The position numbers were made by a program, and so were the translations under genes. The notes below the pieces were generated by a model that did no database searches, was not told where the DNA came from, and saw only the letters and a program-made list of their open reading frames with translations. A stretch of 64,000 nt of DNA from Streptomyces sp. SS1-1 (GTDB lineage Bacteria > Actinomycetota > Actinomycetes > Streptomycetales > Streptomycetaceae), in the NCBI RefSeq assembly GCF_008973465.1, contig NZ_WBXN01000004.1, positions 1,860,001 through 1,924,000 on the forward strand. The letters are read 5' to 3'. Below, piece after piece: positions 8,644 through 17,588 of this stretch (position 1 is its first letter; each line of letters starts with the position of its first letter).

Positions 8644-10308
8644 TCATCCCTGGGTCTTCTTGATGGCTTCGCGCAGCACCTGGCGGTCGTCGAAGGGACG
8701 CACCACCCCGGCGATGTCCTGGCCCTGCTCGTGGCCCTTGCCCGCGATCAGCACGGTGTCCCCGGGCTGCGCGCGGGCGACGGCGGCGGCGATCGCGGCG
8801 GCCCGGTCCTCGAAGACCTGCACCTCGCCGCGCTCGTGCGCCGGCACCGAGGCGGCGCCCCGGAGCATGGCCGCGAGGATCGCGAGCGGGTCCTCGGAGC
8901 GGGGGTTGTCGGAGGTCAGGACGGCGGTGTCGGCGAGCCGCGCGGCGGCCGCGCCCATCGGCTCCCGTTTCGTCCTGTCCCGGTCGCCGCCGCAGCCGAG
9001 CACCACGTGCACCTTGCCCTCGGTGACTTTGCGCAGGGCCTTGAGGACGGACTCGACGGCGTCGGTCTTGTGGGCGTAGTCCACGACCGCGAGGTACGGC
9101 TGTCCCTCGTCCACGCGCTCCAGCCGGCCCGGCACGCCCGGTACGGCGGCGATGCCGTCGGCGGCGGTCTGCGGGTCGAGGCCGGCCGCGGCGAGGGCGA
9201 CGATCGCGGCGAGGGTGTTCGCCACGTTGAAGGGGCCGGCCAGCGGCGAGGTGGCCGCGATCCGCTCGTCCTTCGGGCCGATCACCGTGAACGTGGCGTC
9301 CATGGGGCCGATCCGGACGTCCTCGGCACGCCAGTCGGCGTCCGGGTGCCCCTCGGCGGAGAAGGTGACGACCGGGACGCCGGCCTCCTTCACGAGCCGG
9401 CGGCCGTACTCGTCGTCGAGGTTGACCACGCCGAGCCGGCTGCGCGCCGGGGTGAACAGCTGCGCCTTGGCCTGGAAGTAGTCCTCCATGCCGGAGTGGA
9501 ACTCCATGTGCTCCGGGCTGAGGTTGGTGAAGACGGCGATGTCGAAGACACAGCCGTCGACCCGCCCGAGCACCAGGGCGTGGCTGGAGACCTCCATGGC
9601 GACCGCCTCGACGCCGCGTTCGCGCATGACGGCGAACAGGGCCTGGAGGTCGGTGGCTTCCGGGGTGGTGCGCTCGGACTTGATCCGCTCGTCGCCGATG
9701 CGCATCTCGACCGTGCCGATGAGGCCGGTCGAACGGGCCGTCCTGAGGCCGCCCTCGACGAGGTAGGCGGTGGTGGTCTTGCCCGAGGTGCCGGTGATGC
9801 CGATCTGGAGCAGATCGCGGCCCGGCCGGCCGTAGATGGTGGCCGCGAGTTCGCCCATCCGGCCGCGCGGGTCGTCGACGACGAGGACCGGCAGGCCGGT
9901 CGCGGCGGCGCGTTCGGCGCCGGTCGGGTCGGTCAGCACGGCGGCCGCGCCGAGGCCGGCGGCCTGGGTCACGAAGTCGGCGCCGTGCAGGCGGGCGCCC
10001 GGCAGGGCGGCGTACAGGTCGCCGGGGCGGACGGCACGCGAGTCATGGGTGATGCCCGTGATCTCGACGGAGCCGTCCCGCTGTGCCGGCGTGGCGGCAC
10101 CCAGCTGATCGGCGAGTTCCGCCAGGGGTGTGGCGGCGACCTGTACCGGCCTGGGCGGTCCCGGATACGTCACGGGGTGCCCCTTCTGGGTGGTTTGGGA
10201 CTGATCAGCGTGTGGCACGGCGGTGAGCGTACCGGGCGTACCCCCTTGCGGGCGAAGTGAGGGGCGGGGGGTGCCGTGGTTCCCGGGGTCGGGGGTGATC
10301 GTTGTCAC
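8644..10308 (-). CDS. murE: UDP-MurNAc-L-alanyl-D-glutamate--diaminopimelate ligase MurE
   Basis: Cytoplasmic Mur ligase adding the third-position diamino acid; in Streptomyces this is LL-DAP. It has 554 aa from the GTG at 10308. The P-loop GTSGKTTT, the signature NLSPEHMEFHSG and the DAP-binding DNPR motif (within TSDNPRSEDP) are all present. The first 45 or so residues are low-complexity Pro/Gly/Gln and precede the catalytic fold, so a downstream start such as VPHADQS or VTYPGPP is possible. The gene lies 36 nt after ftsI. The DNPR motif does not by itself distinguish LL- from meso-DAP. Confidence 0.96.
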   Translation of the reverse strand: MTTITPDPGNHGTPRPSLRPQGGTPGTLTAVPHADQSQTTQKGHPVTYPGPPRPVQVAATPLAELADQLGAATPAQRDGSVEITGITHDSRAVRPGDLYAALPGARLHGADFVTQAAGLGAAAVLTDPTGAERAAATGLPVLVVDDPRGRMGELAATIYGRPGRDLLQIGITGTSGKTTTAYLVEGGLRTARSTGLIGTVEMRIGDERIKSERTTPEATDLQALFAVMRERGVEAVAMEVSSHALVLGRVDGCVFDIAVFTNLSPEHMEFHSGMEDYFQAKAQLFTPARSRLGVVNLDDEYGRRLVKEAGVPVVTFSAEGHPDADWRAEDVRIGPMDATFTVIGPKDERIAATSPLAGPFNVANTLAAIVALAAAGLDPQTAADGIAAVPGVPGRLERVDEGQPYLAVVDYAHKTDAVESVLKALRKVTEGKVHVVLGCGGDRDRTKREPMGAAAARLADTAVLTSDNPRSEDPLAILAAMLRGAASVPAHERGEVQVFEDRAAAIAAAVARAQPGDTVLIAGKGHEQGQDIAGVVRPFDDRQVLREAIKKTQG

Positions 10309-10344
10309 GGGGCGGTTCCTGGCTGCTCGGTGCTGATCAGATGG

Positions 10345-12315
10345 TCAGGGTTTGTAGGAGACCGGAAGGCTGGCGGGCTTGGCCCCGGTCGGCGGGACCT
10401 GGAGGGTCTTCAGCGCGAACTCCATGACCTGCTTGTAGATGGGGCCGCAGATCTGGCCGCCGAAGTAGTTGCCCTGGGTGGCGTTCTGGATGGCGCAGTA
10501 GACGGTGATCCGGGGCTTGTCCGCGGGTGCGAACCCGGCGAACGACGACGTGTAGCCGCGGTACTTGCCGGTGGCCGGATCCACTCGGTTCGCCGTACCC
10601 GTCTTGCCCGCGACGCGGTAGCCGGGGATGCGCGCCTTGGTGCCGGTGCCCTCGCGGTCGTCCACGACGGACTCCAGCATCCGGGCGAGCGTCTTCGCCG
10701 TCTTCGCGCTGATCACCCGGGTCTTCCGGGGCTCGGGCGCCTCGGTGAACTGCCCGTCGGGGCTCTTGGTGCCGCGGACGAGCGTCGGCTCCACGCGGAC
10801 GCCGCCGTTGGCGATCGTCGAGTAGATGGACGCCGCCTGCATGGCGTTGAGGGAGAGGCCCTGGCCGAAAGGAATCGTGTACTGCTGCGACGTCGACCAC
10901 TTGGCGGGGGCGGCCAGGATGCCCGGTGTCTCGCCGGGGAAGCCGAGCCCGGTGTAGCTGCCGAGGCCGAACTTGCGCAGGTAGTCGTAGAGGACCTTGT
11001 TGGCCTTCGGCTGGGTCTTGCCGAGCTGGCCGGTGGCGAGGATCGTGCCGATGTTGCTCGACTTGGCGAGGACGCCGTTGAGCGTGAGGTGCCAGGTCTC
11101 GTGGTCGATGTCGTCCTTGAAGAGACGGTCGCCGCGGTGCAGCCGGTTCGGTACGACGACATGGGTGCCGGGGGTGGCCACGCCCTCCTCCAGCACGGCG
11201 GCCATCGACATGATCTTGGCGGTGGAGCCGGGCTCGTAGGCGTCCTGCAGGGCCGCGTTGCCCATGTTGGCGCCGCTGGCCTCGGACAGGTCGTTGGGGT
11301 CGAACCCGGGCGCGTTGGCCATGGCGAGGACCTCGCCGGTGCGGGTGTCCTGGACGATGACGTACCCGCGGTCGGCCTTGGACTTCTCGACCTGTTCGGT
11401 GATCGCGTTCTGCGCGGCCCACTGGATGTCGCGGTCGATGGTGAGCTCGACGTCGCTGCCGGGCACGGCCGGCGTCTCGGTGGCGTTGACGGTGGGGACC
11501 TGCCGCCCGCCGGACTGGGCGTAGCGGATCTCGCCGTCCTTGCCGGACAGCTCCTTGTTCAGCTGCTGCTCGACCCCGCCGCCGCCCTTGCCGTCGGCGT
11601 TGACCCAGCCCAGTATCCCGGCGGCGAGGTCGCCGTTGGGGTACACGCGCTTGCTGCTGGCGACCGACAGGACGCCGCCGAGGACGTTCACCGTGGCCTT
11701 GTCGGCCTCGGACTTGGTGGCCAGCGCCGTCTTCAGGTCCTTGATCTGCTTCCAGACCTGCGGGGTCTGACGGCTGGCCAGCAGGGTGTAGCGCAGGTTC
11801 TTGTTCGCGGGCCGGAGCTTCCTGACGATCGCGTCCTGCTCCTGGCCGAGGATCGGCGCGAGCAGGGCGGCCGCCTGCTCGGGGCCGTCGTCGACGCCGA
11901 GCTGCTCGCGGGTGAACAGGGTGGGGTCGGCCGTGATGTCGTACGCGTCGACGCTGGTCGCGAGGGCCACGCCGTTGCGGTCGGTGATGCCGCCGCGCTC
12001 GGCGGCCAGGGTGTAGCCGACGTAGCGGTTCTTCTGGGCCTTGGCGGCGTACGTGCTCGCGTCGACGCCCTGCACCTGGAGCAGGCGCACCACGAAGGCG
12101 CTCAGCACGAGGGTCAGGGCCAGGCCGACCATGCGCAGCCGGGGCCGGGGGCTGCCGAGCCGGATGGCGCCCTGGGCGCCGGGGCGGGGCCGGGCCGGGC
12201 GGCGGGCCGGGCGCGCGCCGGGTCCCGGGCGCCGCTGGGCGCCGCCGGAGCGGGCGGGCTTCGCGGGTCCGGGCACACGGCGGCGCGGCGGTTCCCTGTC
12301 GGACACTTCCGTCAC
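10345..12315 (-). CDS. ftsI: Septal peptidoglycan transpeptidase FtsI (PBP3)
   Basis: Class B penicillin-binding protein that cross-links septal peptidoglycan with FtsW. It has 656 aa: a Pro/Arg-rich cytoplasmic tail (1-60), one membrane anchor (about 62-82), a PBP dimerisation domain, and a transpeptidase domain with all three motifs: S364-T-A-K367, S419-S-N421 and K571-T-G-T574. The GTG start overlaps the ftsL stop by 4 nt (GTGA). In Streptomyces ftsI is needed mainly for sporulation septa. The unusually basic, low-complexity N-terminal tail is typical of actinobacteria. Confidence 0.97.
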   Translation of the reverse strand: MTEVSDREPPRRRVPGPAKPARSGGAQRRPGPGARPARRPARPRPGAQGAIRLGSPRPRLRMVGLALTLVLSAFVVRLLQVQGVDASTYAAKAQKNRYVGYTLAAERGGITDRNGVALATSVDAYDITADPTLFTREQLGVDDGPEQAAALLAPILGQEQDAIVRKLRPANKNLRYTLLASRQTPQVWKQIKDLKTALATKSEADKATVNVLGGVLSVASSKRVYPNGDLAAGILGWVNADGKGGGGVEQQLNKELSGKDGEIRYAQSGGRQVPTVNATETPAVPGSDVELTIDRDIQWAAQNAITEQVEKSKADRGYVIVQDTRTGEVLAMANAPGFDPNDLSEASGANMGNAALQDAYEPGSTAKIMSMAAVLEEGVATPGTHVVVPNRLHRGDRLFKDDIDHETWHLTLNGVLAKSSNIGTILATGQLGKTQPKANKVLYDYLRKFGLGSYTGLGFPGETPGILAAPAKWSTSQQYTIPFGQGLSLNAMQAASIYSTIANGGVRVEPTLVRGTKSPDGQFTEAPEPRKTRVISAKTAKTLARMLESVVDDREGTGTKARIPGYRVAGKTGTANRVDPATGKYRGYTSSFAGFAPADKPRITVYCAIQNATQGNYFGGQICGPIYKQVMEFALKTLQVPPTGAKPASLPVSYKP

Positions 12316-12860
12316 CTGCCGGGGGTCGGGTACGGGGAGGGCTGTGCGTCGGAGGGGTACGGGGCCGGGGTGGGCGTGCCCTGCGGCGAGCCGTCCGCCG
12401 GGGCGGGCTCGGCGGGTTCCGCGCCGGGTGCCGCCGGGTCGCCGGCGAGGGCCTCGGGGGCGAGCACGAGCGGGTCCCGGGCGGCGGCGGGATCGACGGC
12501 GGCGGCGCTGGGGACGCCCTTGACGGTGCCGTCGGGGCCGAGGAACGCGGGGTCGCCGCCGGGCACCATGCCGAGTTCCCGGGCCCGGCGCTGCAGGGCG
12601 TCGGGCGCGGAGTAGGCGTCGATGTCGCGTTGCAGGGACTGCTCCTCGTCGGTGAGGGACTTCGTGTCCCGTTCGAGGTCGTCCAGCCGGAACGCGCCCT
12701 CGCTGAGGGCGGAGTTCAGCACGAGCAGCCCGATGAGTCCGCCGCCGAGGAGGAGGACGACGAGCAGGACGAAGGGGGCGCGGGCGGCTCGTCCGGCCCC
12801 GGCGGGCAGGAGCCGGGCGAGCCGGGCCGCCCGGCCTCTCAGTTCGGGTTTCCTGCTCAC
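12312..12860 (-). CDS. ftsL: Cell division protein FtsL
   Basis: Small bitopic divisome protein that pairs with DivIC/FtsQ. It has 182 aa from the GTG at 12860, which has a GGAGGG ribosome binding site 4 nt upstream and is the only in-frame start after rsmH. Layout: basic tail (1-27), membrane segment (about 28-49), a heptad-like coiled coil (about 58-95), then a long Pro/Ala-rich extracytoplasmic tail of about 85 residues that FtsL of other phyla lacks. The start overlaps a 27-codon ORF by 4 nt and the stop overlaps ftsI by 4 nt. Identification rests on topology and position, since FtsL sequences diverge quickly. Confidence 0.9.
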   Translation of the reverse strand: MSRKPELRGRAARLARLLPAGAGRAARAPFVLLVVLLLGGGLIGLLVLNSALSEGAFRLDDLERDTKSLTDEEQSLQRDIDAYSAPDALQRRARELGMVPGGDPAFLGPDGTVKGVPSAAAVDPAAARDPLVLAPEALAGDPAAPGAEPAEPAPADGSPQGTPTPAPYPSDAQPSPYPTPGR

Positions 12861-12940
12861 GCGCCCTCCCCGCTGCGGTGCTCCGGCCCGGTGGCGTGCC
12901 GTCCGGGACCGGGCGTCCGCCCCTGCCTGCCGTCCGTCAT
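12857..12940 (-). CDS. Candidate 27-codon ORF bridging rsmH and ftsL
   Basis: The ATG at 12940 overlaps the rsmH stop (ATGA), and the TGA at 12859-12857 overlaps the ftsL GTG start (GTGA). It fills the 76-nt gap exactly with an uninterrupted frame. The predicted peptide is Gly/Arg/Pro-rich (starts [10 protein letters not shown], ends SGEGA) with no recognisable domain. It may serve to pass terminating ribosomes from rsmH to ftsL rather than make a functional peptide. Two perfect stop-start overlaps are suggestive, but an 84-nt open frame is easy to get by chance at this GC content. Confidence 0.35.
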   Translation of the reverse strand: MTDGRQGRTPGPGRHATGPEHRSGEGA

Positions 12941-13932
12941 TCGATGGACTCCCTGATGCGCTCGGCGCCGCGCAGCCGTGCCGGTGCGGCACGGCGGTTC
13001 TCGGCGACCTCTTCCTCCGTGGGAAGTTCGGCACCGCGTGTCAGCAGCTTGAGCCGGGGCTGGTAGCGCTCGGGCACGACGGGCAGCCCGGGCGGGGCGG
13101 TATTGGCGGCGCCGGCCGCGAGGACCTGCTTGACGAGCCGGTCCTCCAGCGAGTGGTACGACAGCACGGCGATCCGCCCGCCCACGGCGAGGGCGTCCAC
13201 GGCGGCCGGGATGGCCCGCTCCAGGACGGACAGCTCGCCGTTGACCTCGATGCGCAGCGCCTGGAAGGTGCGCTTGGCCGGGTTGCCGCCGGTGCGCTTG
13301 GCGGCCTGCGGCAGCGCGTCCCGGATGAGCTCCACGAGCCGGGCGCTGTTGGTGAACGGCTCCTTGTCGCGTTCGCGCACCACGGCCGCCACGATCCGCT
13401 TGGCCTGCTTCTCCTCGCCGTAGGCGCGCAGGATGCGGACGAGCTCGCCGGGCGGGTAGGTGTTCAGGACCTCGGCGGCGCTGATCCCGGTGGTCTGGTC
13501 CATACGCATGTCGAGCGGGGCGTCCTGGGCGTAGGCGAAGCCCCGGTCGGCCTCGTCGAGCTGCATGGAGGAGACGCCGAGGTCGAACAGGACGCCCTGG
13601 ACGCGCGGGATGCCGAGGCGGGCGAGGACGTCGGGGAGTTCGTCGTAGACGGCGTGCACGAGGCGGGCGCGCTCGCCGTAGGGGGCGAGCCGTTCGCCGG
13701 ACAGGCGCAGCGCCTCGGTGTCCCGGTCGAGCGCGACGAGCCGGGCCTCGGGGAAGCGCCGGAGCAGGGCCTCGCTGTGCCCGCCGAGCCCGAGGGTGCA
13801 GTCGACGACGACGGCTCCCGGCTCCTCCAGGGCGGGGGCCAGCAGGTCGAGGCACCGCTGGAGCATGACCGGGATGTGCCGGTCCTCCCGTCGCCCGCCG
13901 TCCGTGTTCGGAAGCGCTTCGCGCCCTGTCAC
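12937..13932 (-). CDS. rsmH: 16S rRNA (cytosine-1402-N4)-methyltransferase RsmH (MraW)
   Basis: SAM-dependent methyltransferase acting on C1402 of 16S rRNA and nearly always the head of dcw clusters. It has 331 aa: the N-terminal HIPVMLQ, SAM loop [14 protein letters not shown] (about 44-57), [19 protein letters not shown], and the C-terminal signature ([13 protein letters not shown]...[13 protein letters not shown]) are typical. The GTG start at 13932 has a GAGAGG about 10 nt upstream. mraZ, which often precedes rsmH, is not present upstream. It is the first gene of the cluster behind the promoter at 14149-14176. Confidence 0.96.
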   Translation of the reverse strand: MTGREALPNTDGGRREDRHIPVMLQRCLDLLAPALEEPGAVVVDCTLGLGGHSEALLRRFPEARLVALDRDTEALRLSGERLAPYGERARLVHAVYDELPDVLARLGIPRVQGVLFDLGVSSMQLDEADRGFAYAQDAPLDMRMDQTTGISAAEVLNTYPPGELVRILRAYGEEKQAKRIVAAVVRERDKEPFTNSARLVELIRDALPQAAKRTGGNPAKRTFQALRIEVNGELSVLERAIPAAVDALAVGGRIAVLSYHSLEDRLVKQVLAAGAANTAPPGLPVVPERYQPRLKLLTRGAELPTEEEVAENRRAAPARLRGAERIRESIE

Positions 13933-14148
13933 TCTTGGGCCCTCTCAGATCCGGCGGCGCACGCACCGCCGGGTCTCCCGCCGCTCGTGAAGGGGAGGTC
14001 TGCCGGCGCCTGGAGCGTCAGCCGACCGGGAGCGGGAGGAGGCCGAGCCGTACGTACGCGCCGCGCACGCGGGGAGGTCTCCGGAAAGTCGCCGGAGCCT
14101 CCGGGGTTTGCTGTCCAGCAGGGGGAGTCTCGCCTCCCGCTTCGCGTC

Positions 14149-14176
14149 ACTTTAGTCCACGGTGTCGCGCGGTCAA
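14149..14176 (-). promoter_or_regulatory. Probable dcw (rsmH) promoter
   Basis: On the minus strand a TTGACC -35 (14176-14171) is separated by 16 nt from a TAAAGT -10 (14154-14149), a good sigma-HrdB-type match, about 220 nt upstream of rsmH. The spacer contains GACAC (14166-14162), the WhiA core pentamer. The rest of the 420-nt gene-free stretch 13933-14352 holds a small hairpin (14079-14084/14092-14097) in the rsmH leader and the promoter-proximal side of the divergent carbonic anhydrase gene; nothing else is evident. Confidence 0.6.
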
Positions 14177-14352
14177 TCAACCGGCCTGCGCGTCGCCGAC
14201 CGAGGTCACGATGACGCCGCGCGGACGGCGAAACCGCCCGTATGGGGGCACTCACACCACCCCTGTGGGTTAGCTCACAACAAGCCTCGATGGCGTCCTT
14301 TGTCCCCTCTCACGACAGGACCGGTGCGGACGTGACCAGTAACGTCATGGGT

Positions 14353-14901
14353 ATGACGACTTCCGCATCGGTACCCGCCGGCTCCGACGACGCGATAGAC
14401 CGCACGGGGACGGTCACCGACCGCCTCGTCGACGCCAACGCGCAGTACGCGTCCGAGTTCTCGGACCCGGGCATGGACGCGCGTCCGGTCCTGCAGGTGG
14501 CCGTCGTGGCCTGCATGGACGCCCGTCTCGACCTGCACGCCGCGCTGGGTCTGGAGCTCGGCGACTGTCACACCATCCGCAACGCGGGCGGTGTCGTCAC
14601 CGACGACGTGATCCGCTCGCTCACCATCAGCCAGCGGGCCCTCGGCACCCGCAGCATCGTCCTGATCCACCACACCAACTGCGGTCTGGAGTCCCTCACG
14701 GAGGAGTTCCGGCACGAGCTGGAGATGGAGGTCGGCCAGCGCCCGGCGTGGGCGGTGGAGTCCTTCCGGGACGTCGACCAGGACGTCCGTCAGTCGATGC
14801 GGCGGGTGCGCACCTCGCCGTTCCTGCTGCACAAGGACGATGTGCGCGGCTTCGTCTTCGATGTGAAGACGGGCCTGCTGCGCGAGGTCGAGGCGGCCTG
14901 A
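14353..14901 (+). CDS. Beta-class carbonic anhydrase
   Basis: Zinc enzyme interconverting CO2 and bicarbonate in the cytoplasm. It has 182 aa from ATG 14353. Zinc ligands of the beta class are C54 (in CMDARLD), H107 and C110 (HHTNCG), and the catalytic Asp/Arg dyad is D56/R58. The short length fits the small bacterial clade of the family. Start: a TAACGT hexamer at 14340-14345 ends 7 nt before the ATG, suggesting a leaderless mRNA; the alternative GTG at 14332 has only a distant AGGA. It stands alone, divergent from the dcw cluster. Confidence 0.88.
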   Translation: MTTSASVPAGSDDAIDRTGTVTDRLVDANAQYASEFSDPGMDARPVLQVAVVACMDARLDLHAALGLELGDCHTIRNAGGVVTDDVIRSLTISQRALGTRSIVLIHHTNCGLESLTEEFRHELEMEVGQRPAWAVESFRDVDQDVRQSMRRVRTSPFLLHKDDVRGFVFDVKTGLLREVEAA

Positions 14902-15180
14902 GCCGGCGCCGGGCCCACCTCGCGTGATACCGCGGGCACCCCTGGTGACCATCGGTTTCACCTGTCGTTCCACTGTCGATTTCGCGCTCCAGCGCGTACA
15001 AAGACCCCTAAGACCGACATATCGCAGGCAGTTGTCCACAGTCGAGTGACACGAATCGGTAACGGCAGCAAGAATGCGAGTGTGGCAGCACGCGGAACGT
15101 TTCACGCGTGGTGTCCGTGTTCCAGGGGAGGGCCGGTCCGCCGTGTGTCGGCCCGGGAAGAACGGGCCGAGGAGGGCCGG

Positions 15181-16220
<1,040 letters not shown>

Positions 16221-16224
<4 letters not shown>

Positions 16225-17588
16225 CCTCCGACGAGGCCGGCCCGGCCGACGCGGACCGCGGTGACCGCAGCGGGGTCCGCACGGCACTGGCCGGTCTGAC
16301 GACGCGCGGGCGGTCGTTCCTCGCCGCGGGCGTCGCGGCCGCCGTCTGCGCCTATGTGCTCGGCCAGAGCGATCTGCTGCGCGTCGGGCTGCTGCTCGCC
16401 GTGCTGCCGCTCGTCTGCGCGGCCGTGCTGTACCGCACCCGCTACCGGGTCGCGGCCAGCCGGCGCCTGTCCCCCGCGCGCGTGCCGGCGGGCAGCGAGG
16501 CCCGGGTGCACCTGGGCATCGAGAACGTCTCCCGGCTGCCCACCGGACTGCTGATGCTCCAGGACCGGGTGCCGTACGTCCTCGGGCCCCGGCCCCGCTT
16601 CGTGCTGGACCGGGTGGAGGCGGGCGGGCGGCGCGAGGTGTCCTACCGGGTGCGCTCGGACCTGCGCGGCCGCTATCCGCTGGGCCCGCTGCAGCTGCGG
16701 CTGAGCGACCCGTTCGGCATGTGCGAGCTGACCCGCTCCTTCTCGGCGCACGACGACCTCACCGTCGTCCCGCGCGTGGAGGCGCTGCCGCCGGTCCGCT
16801 TCGGCGGCGAGGCGAAGGGCTACGGCGACGGACGGCAGCGCTCCCTGGCGCTGGCCGGCGAGGACGACGTGATCCCGCGCGGCTACCGCTACGGCGACGA
16901 CCTGCGCCGGGTGCACTGGCGCTCCACCGCCCGCTACGGCGAACTCATGGTGCGCCGCGAGGAGCAGCCGCAGCGTTCCCGCTGCACCGTGCTGCTGGAC
17001 ACCCGGGGCGACGCCTACCAGGGCGCGGGCCCCGACTCGGCGTTCGAGTGGGCCGTCTCGGGCGCGGCGTCCGTGCTGGTGCACATGCTGGAGCGGGGCT
17101 TCTCCGTGCGGCTGCTGACCGACACCGGCTCGTCGGTGCCCGGCGAGGGCGCGGACGGGTTCGCCGGTGCCAGCCAGGAGTCGGCGGACGCCGCCGGGCT
17201 GATGATGGACACCCTCGCGGTGATCGACCACTCCGACGGCAGCGGCCTGTCGCGCGCGTACGACGTGCTGCGCGGCGGCAACGAGGGACTGCTGGTCGCC
17301 TTTCTCGGCGACCTCGACGAGGAGCAGGCGGCGGTGGCCGCCCGGATGCGGCAGCGCAGCGGCGGCGCGATCGCCTTCGTGCTGGACAGCGGGACGTGGA
17401 TGCGGGAGGCGACGGACGTCCCCGGGCCCCTGACCTCCCGGCAGGAGGAGCGGCTGCATCTGCTGCGCGACGCCGGCTGGACGGTCCTGGCCGTGCCGCG
17501 CGGCGTCTCGCTGGAACAGATGTGGCGGCAGGCGGACCGGGAGCGCGGCGGGCTCACCGCGGCCGGTGGCGGGGAGGCATGGCGATGA
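16221..17588 (+). CDS. DUF58 domain membrane protein
   Basis: 455 aa; two N-terminal membrane segments (about 30-75) followed by a soluble part with the DUF58 signature (GDDLRRVHW, then ARYGELMVRREEQ) and a VWA-like C-terminal half. Such proteins almost always sit with MoxR ATPases and a membrane transglutaminase, as here. The ATG overlaps the moxR stop (ATGA), and the next gene again overlaps by ATGA, so the three are one translational unit. Molecular function of the family is not settled; a role in envelope complex assembly is inference. Confidence 0.88.

Noticed and set aside
13933..14352. Possible mraZ gene or trans-acting RNA at the head of the dcw cluster
   Set aside because: No MraZ-like frame; only a promoter and a small hairpin are visible.
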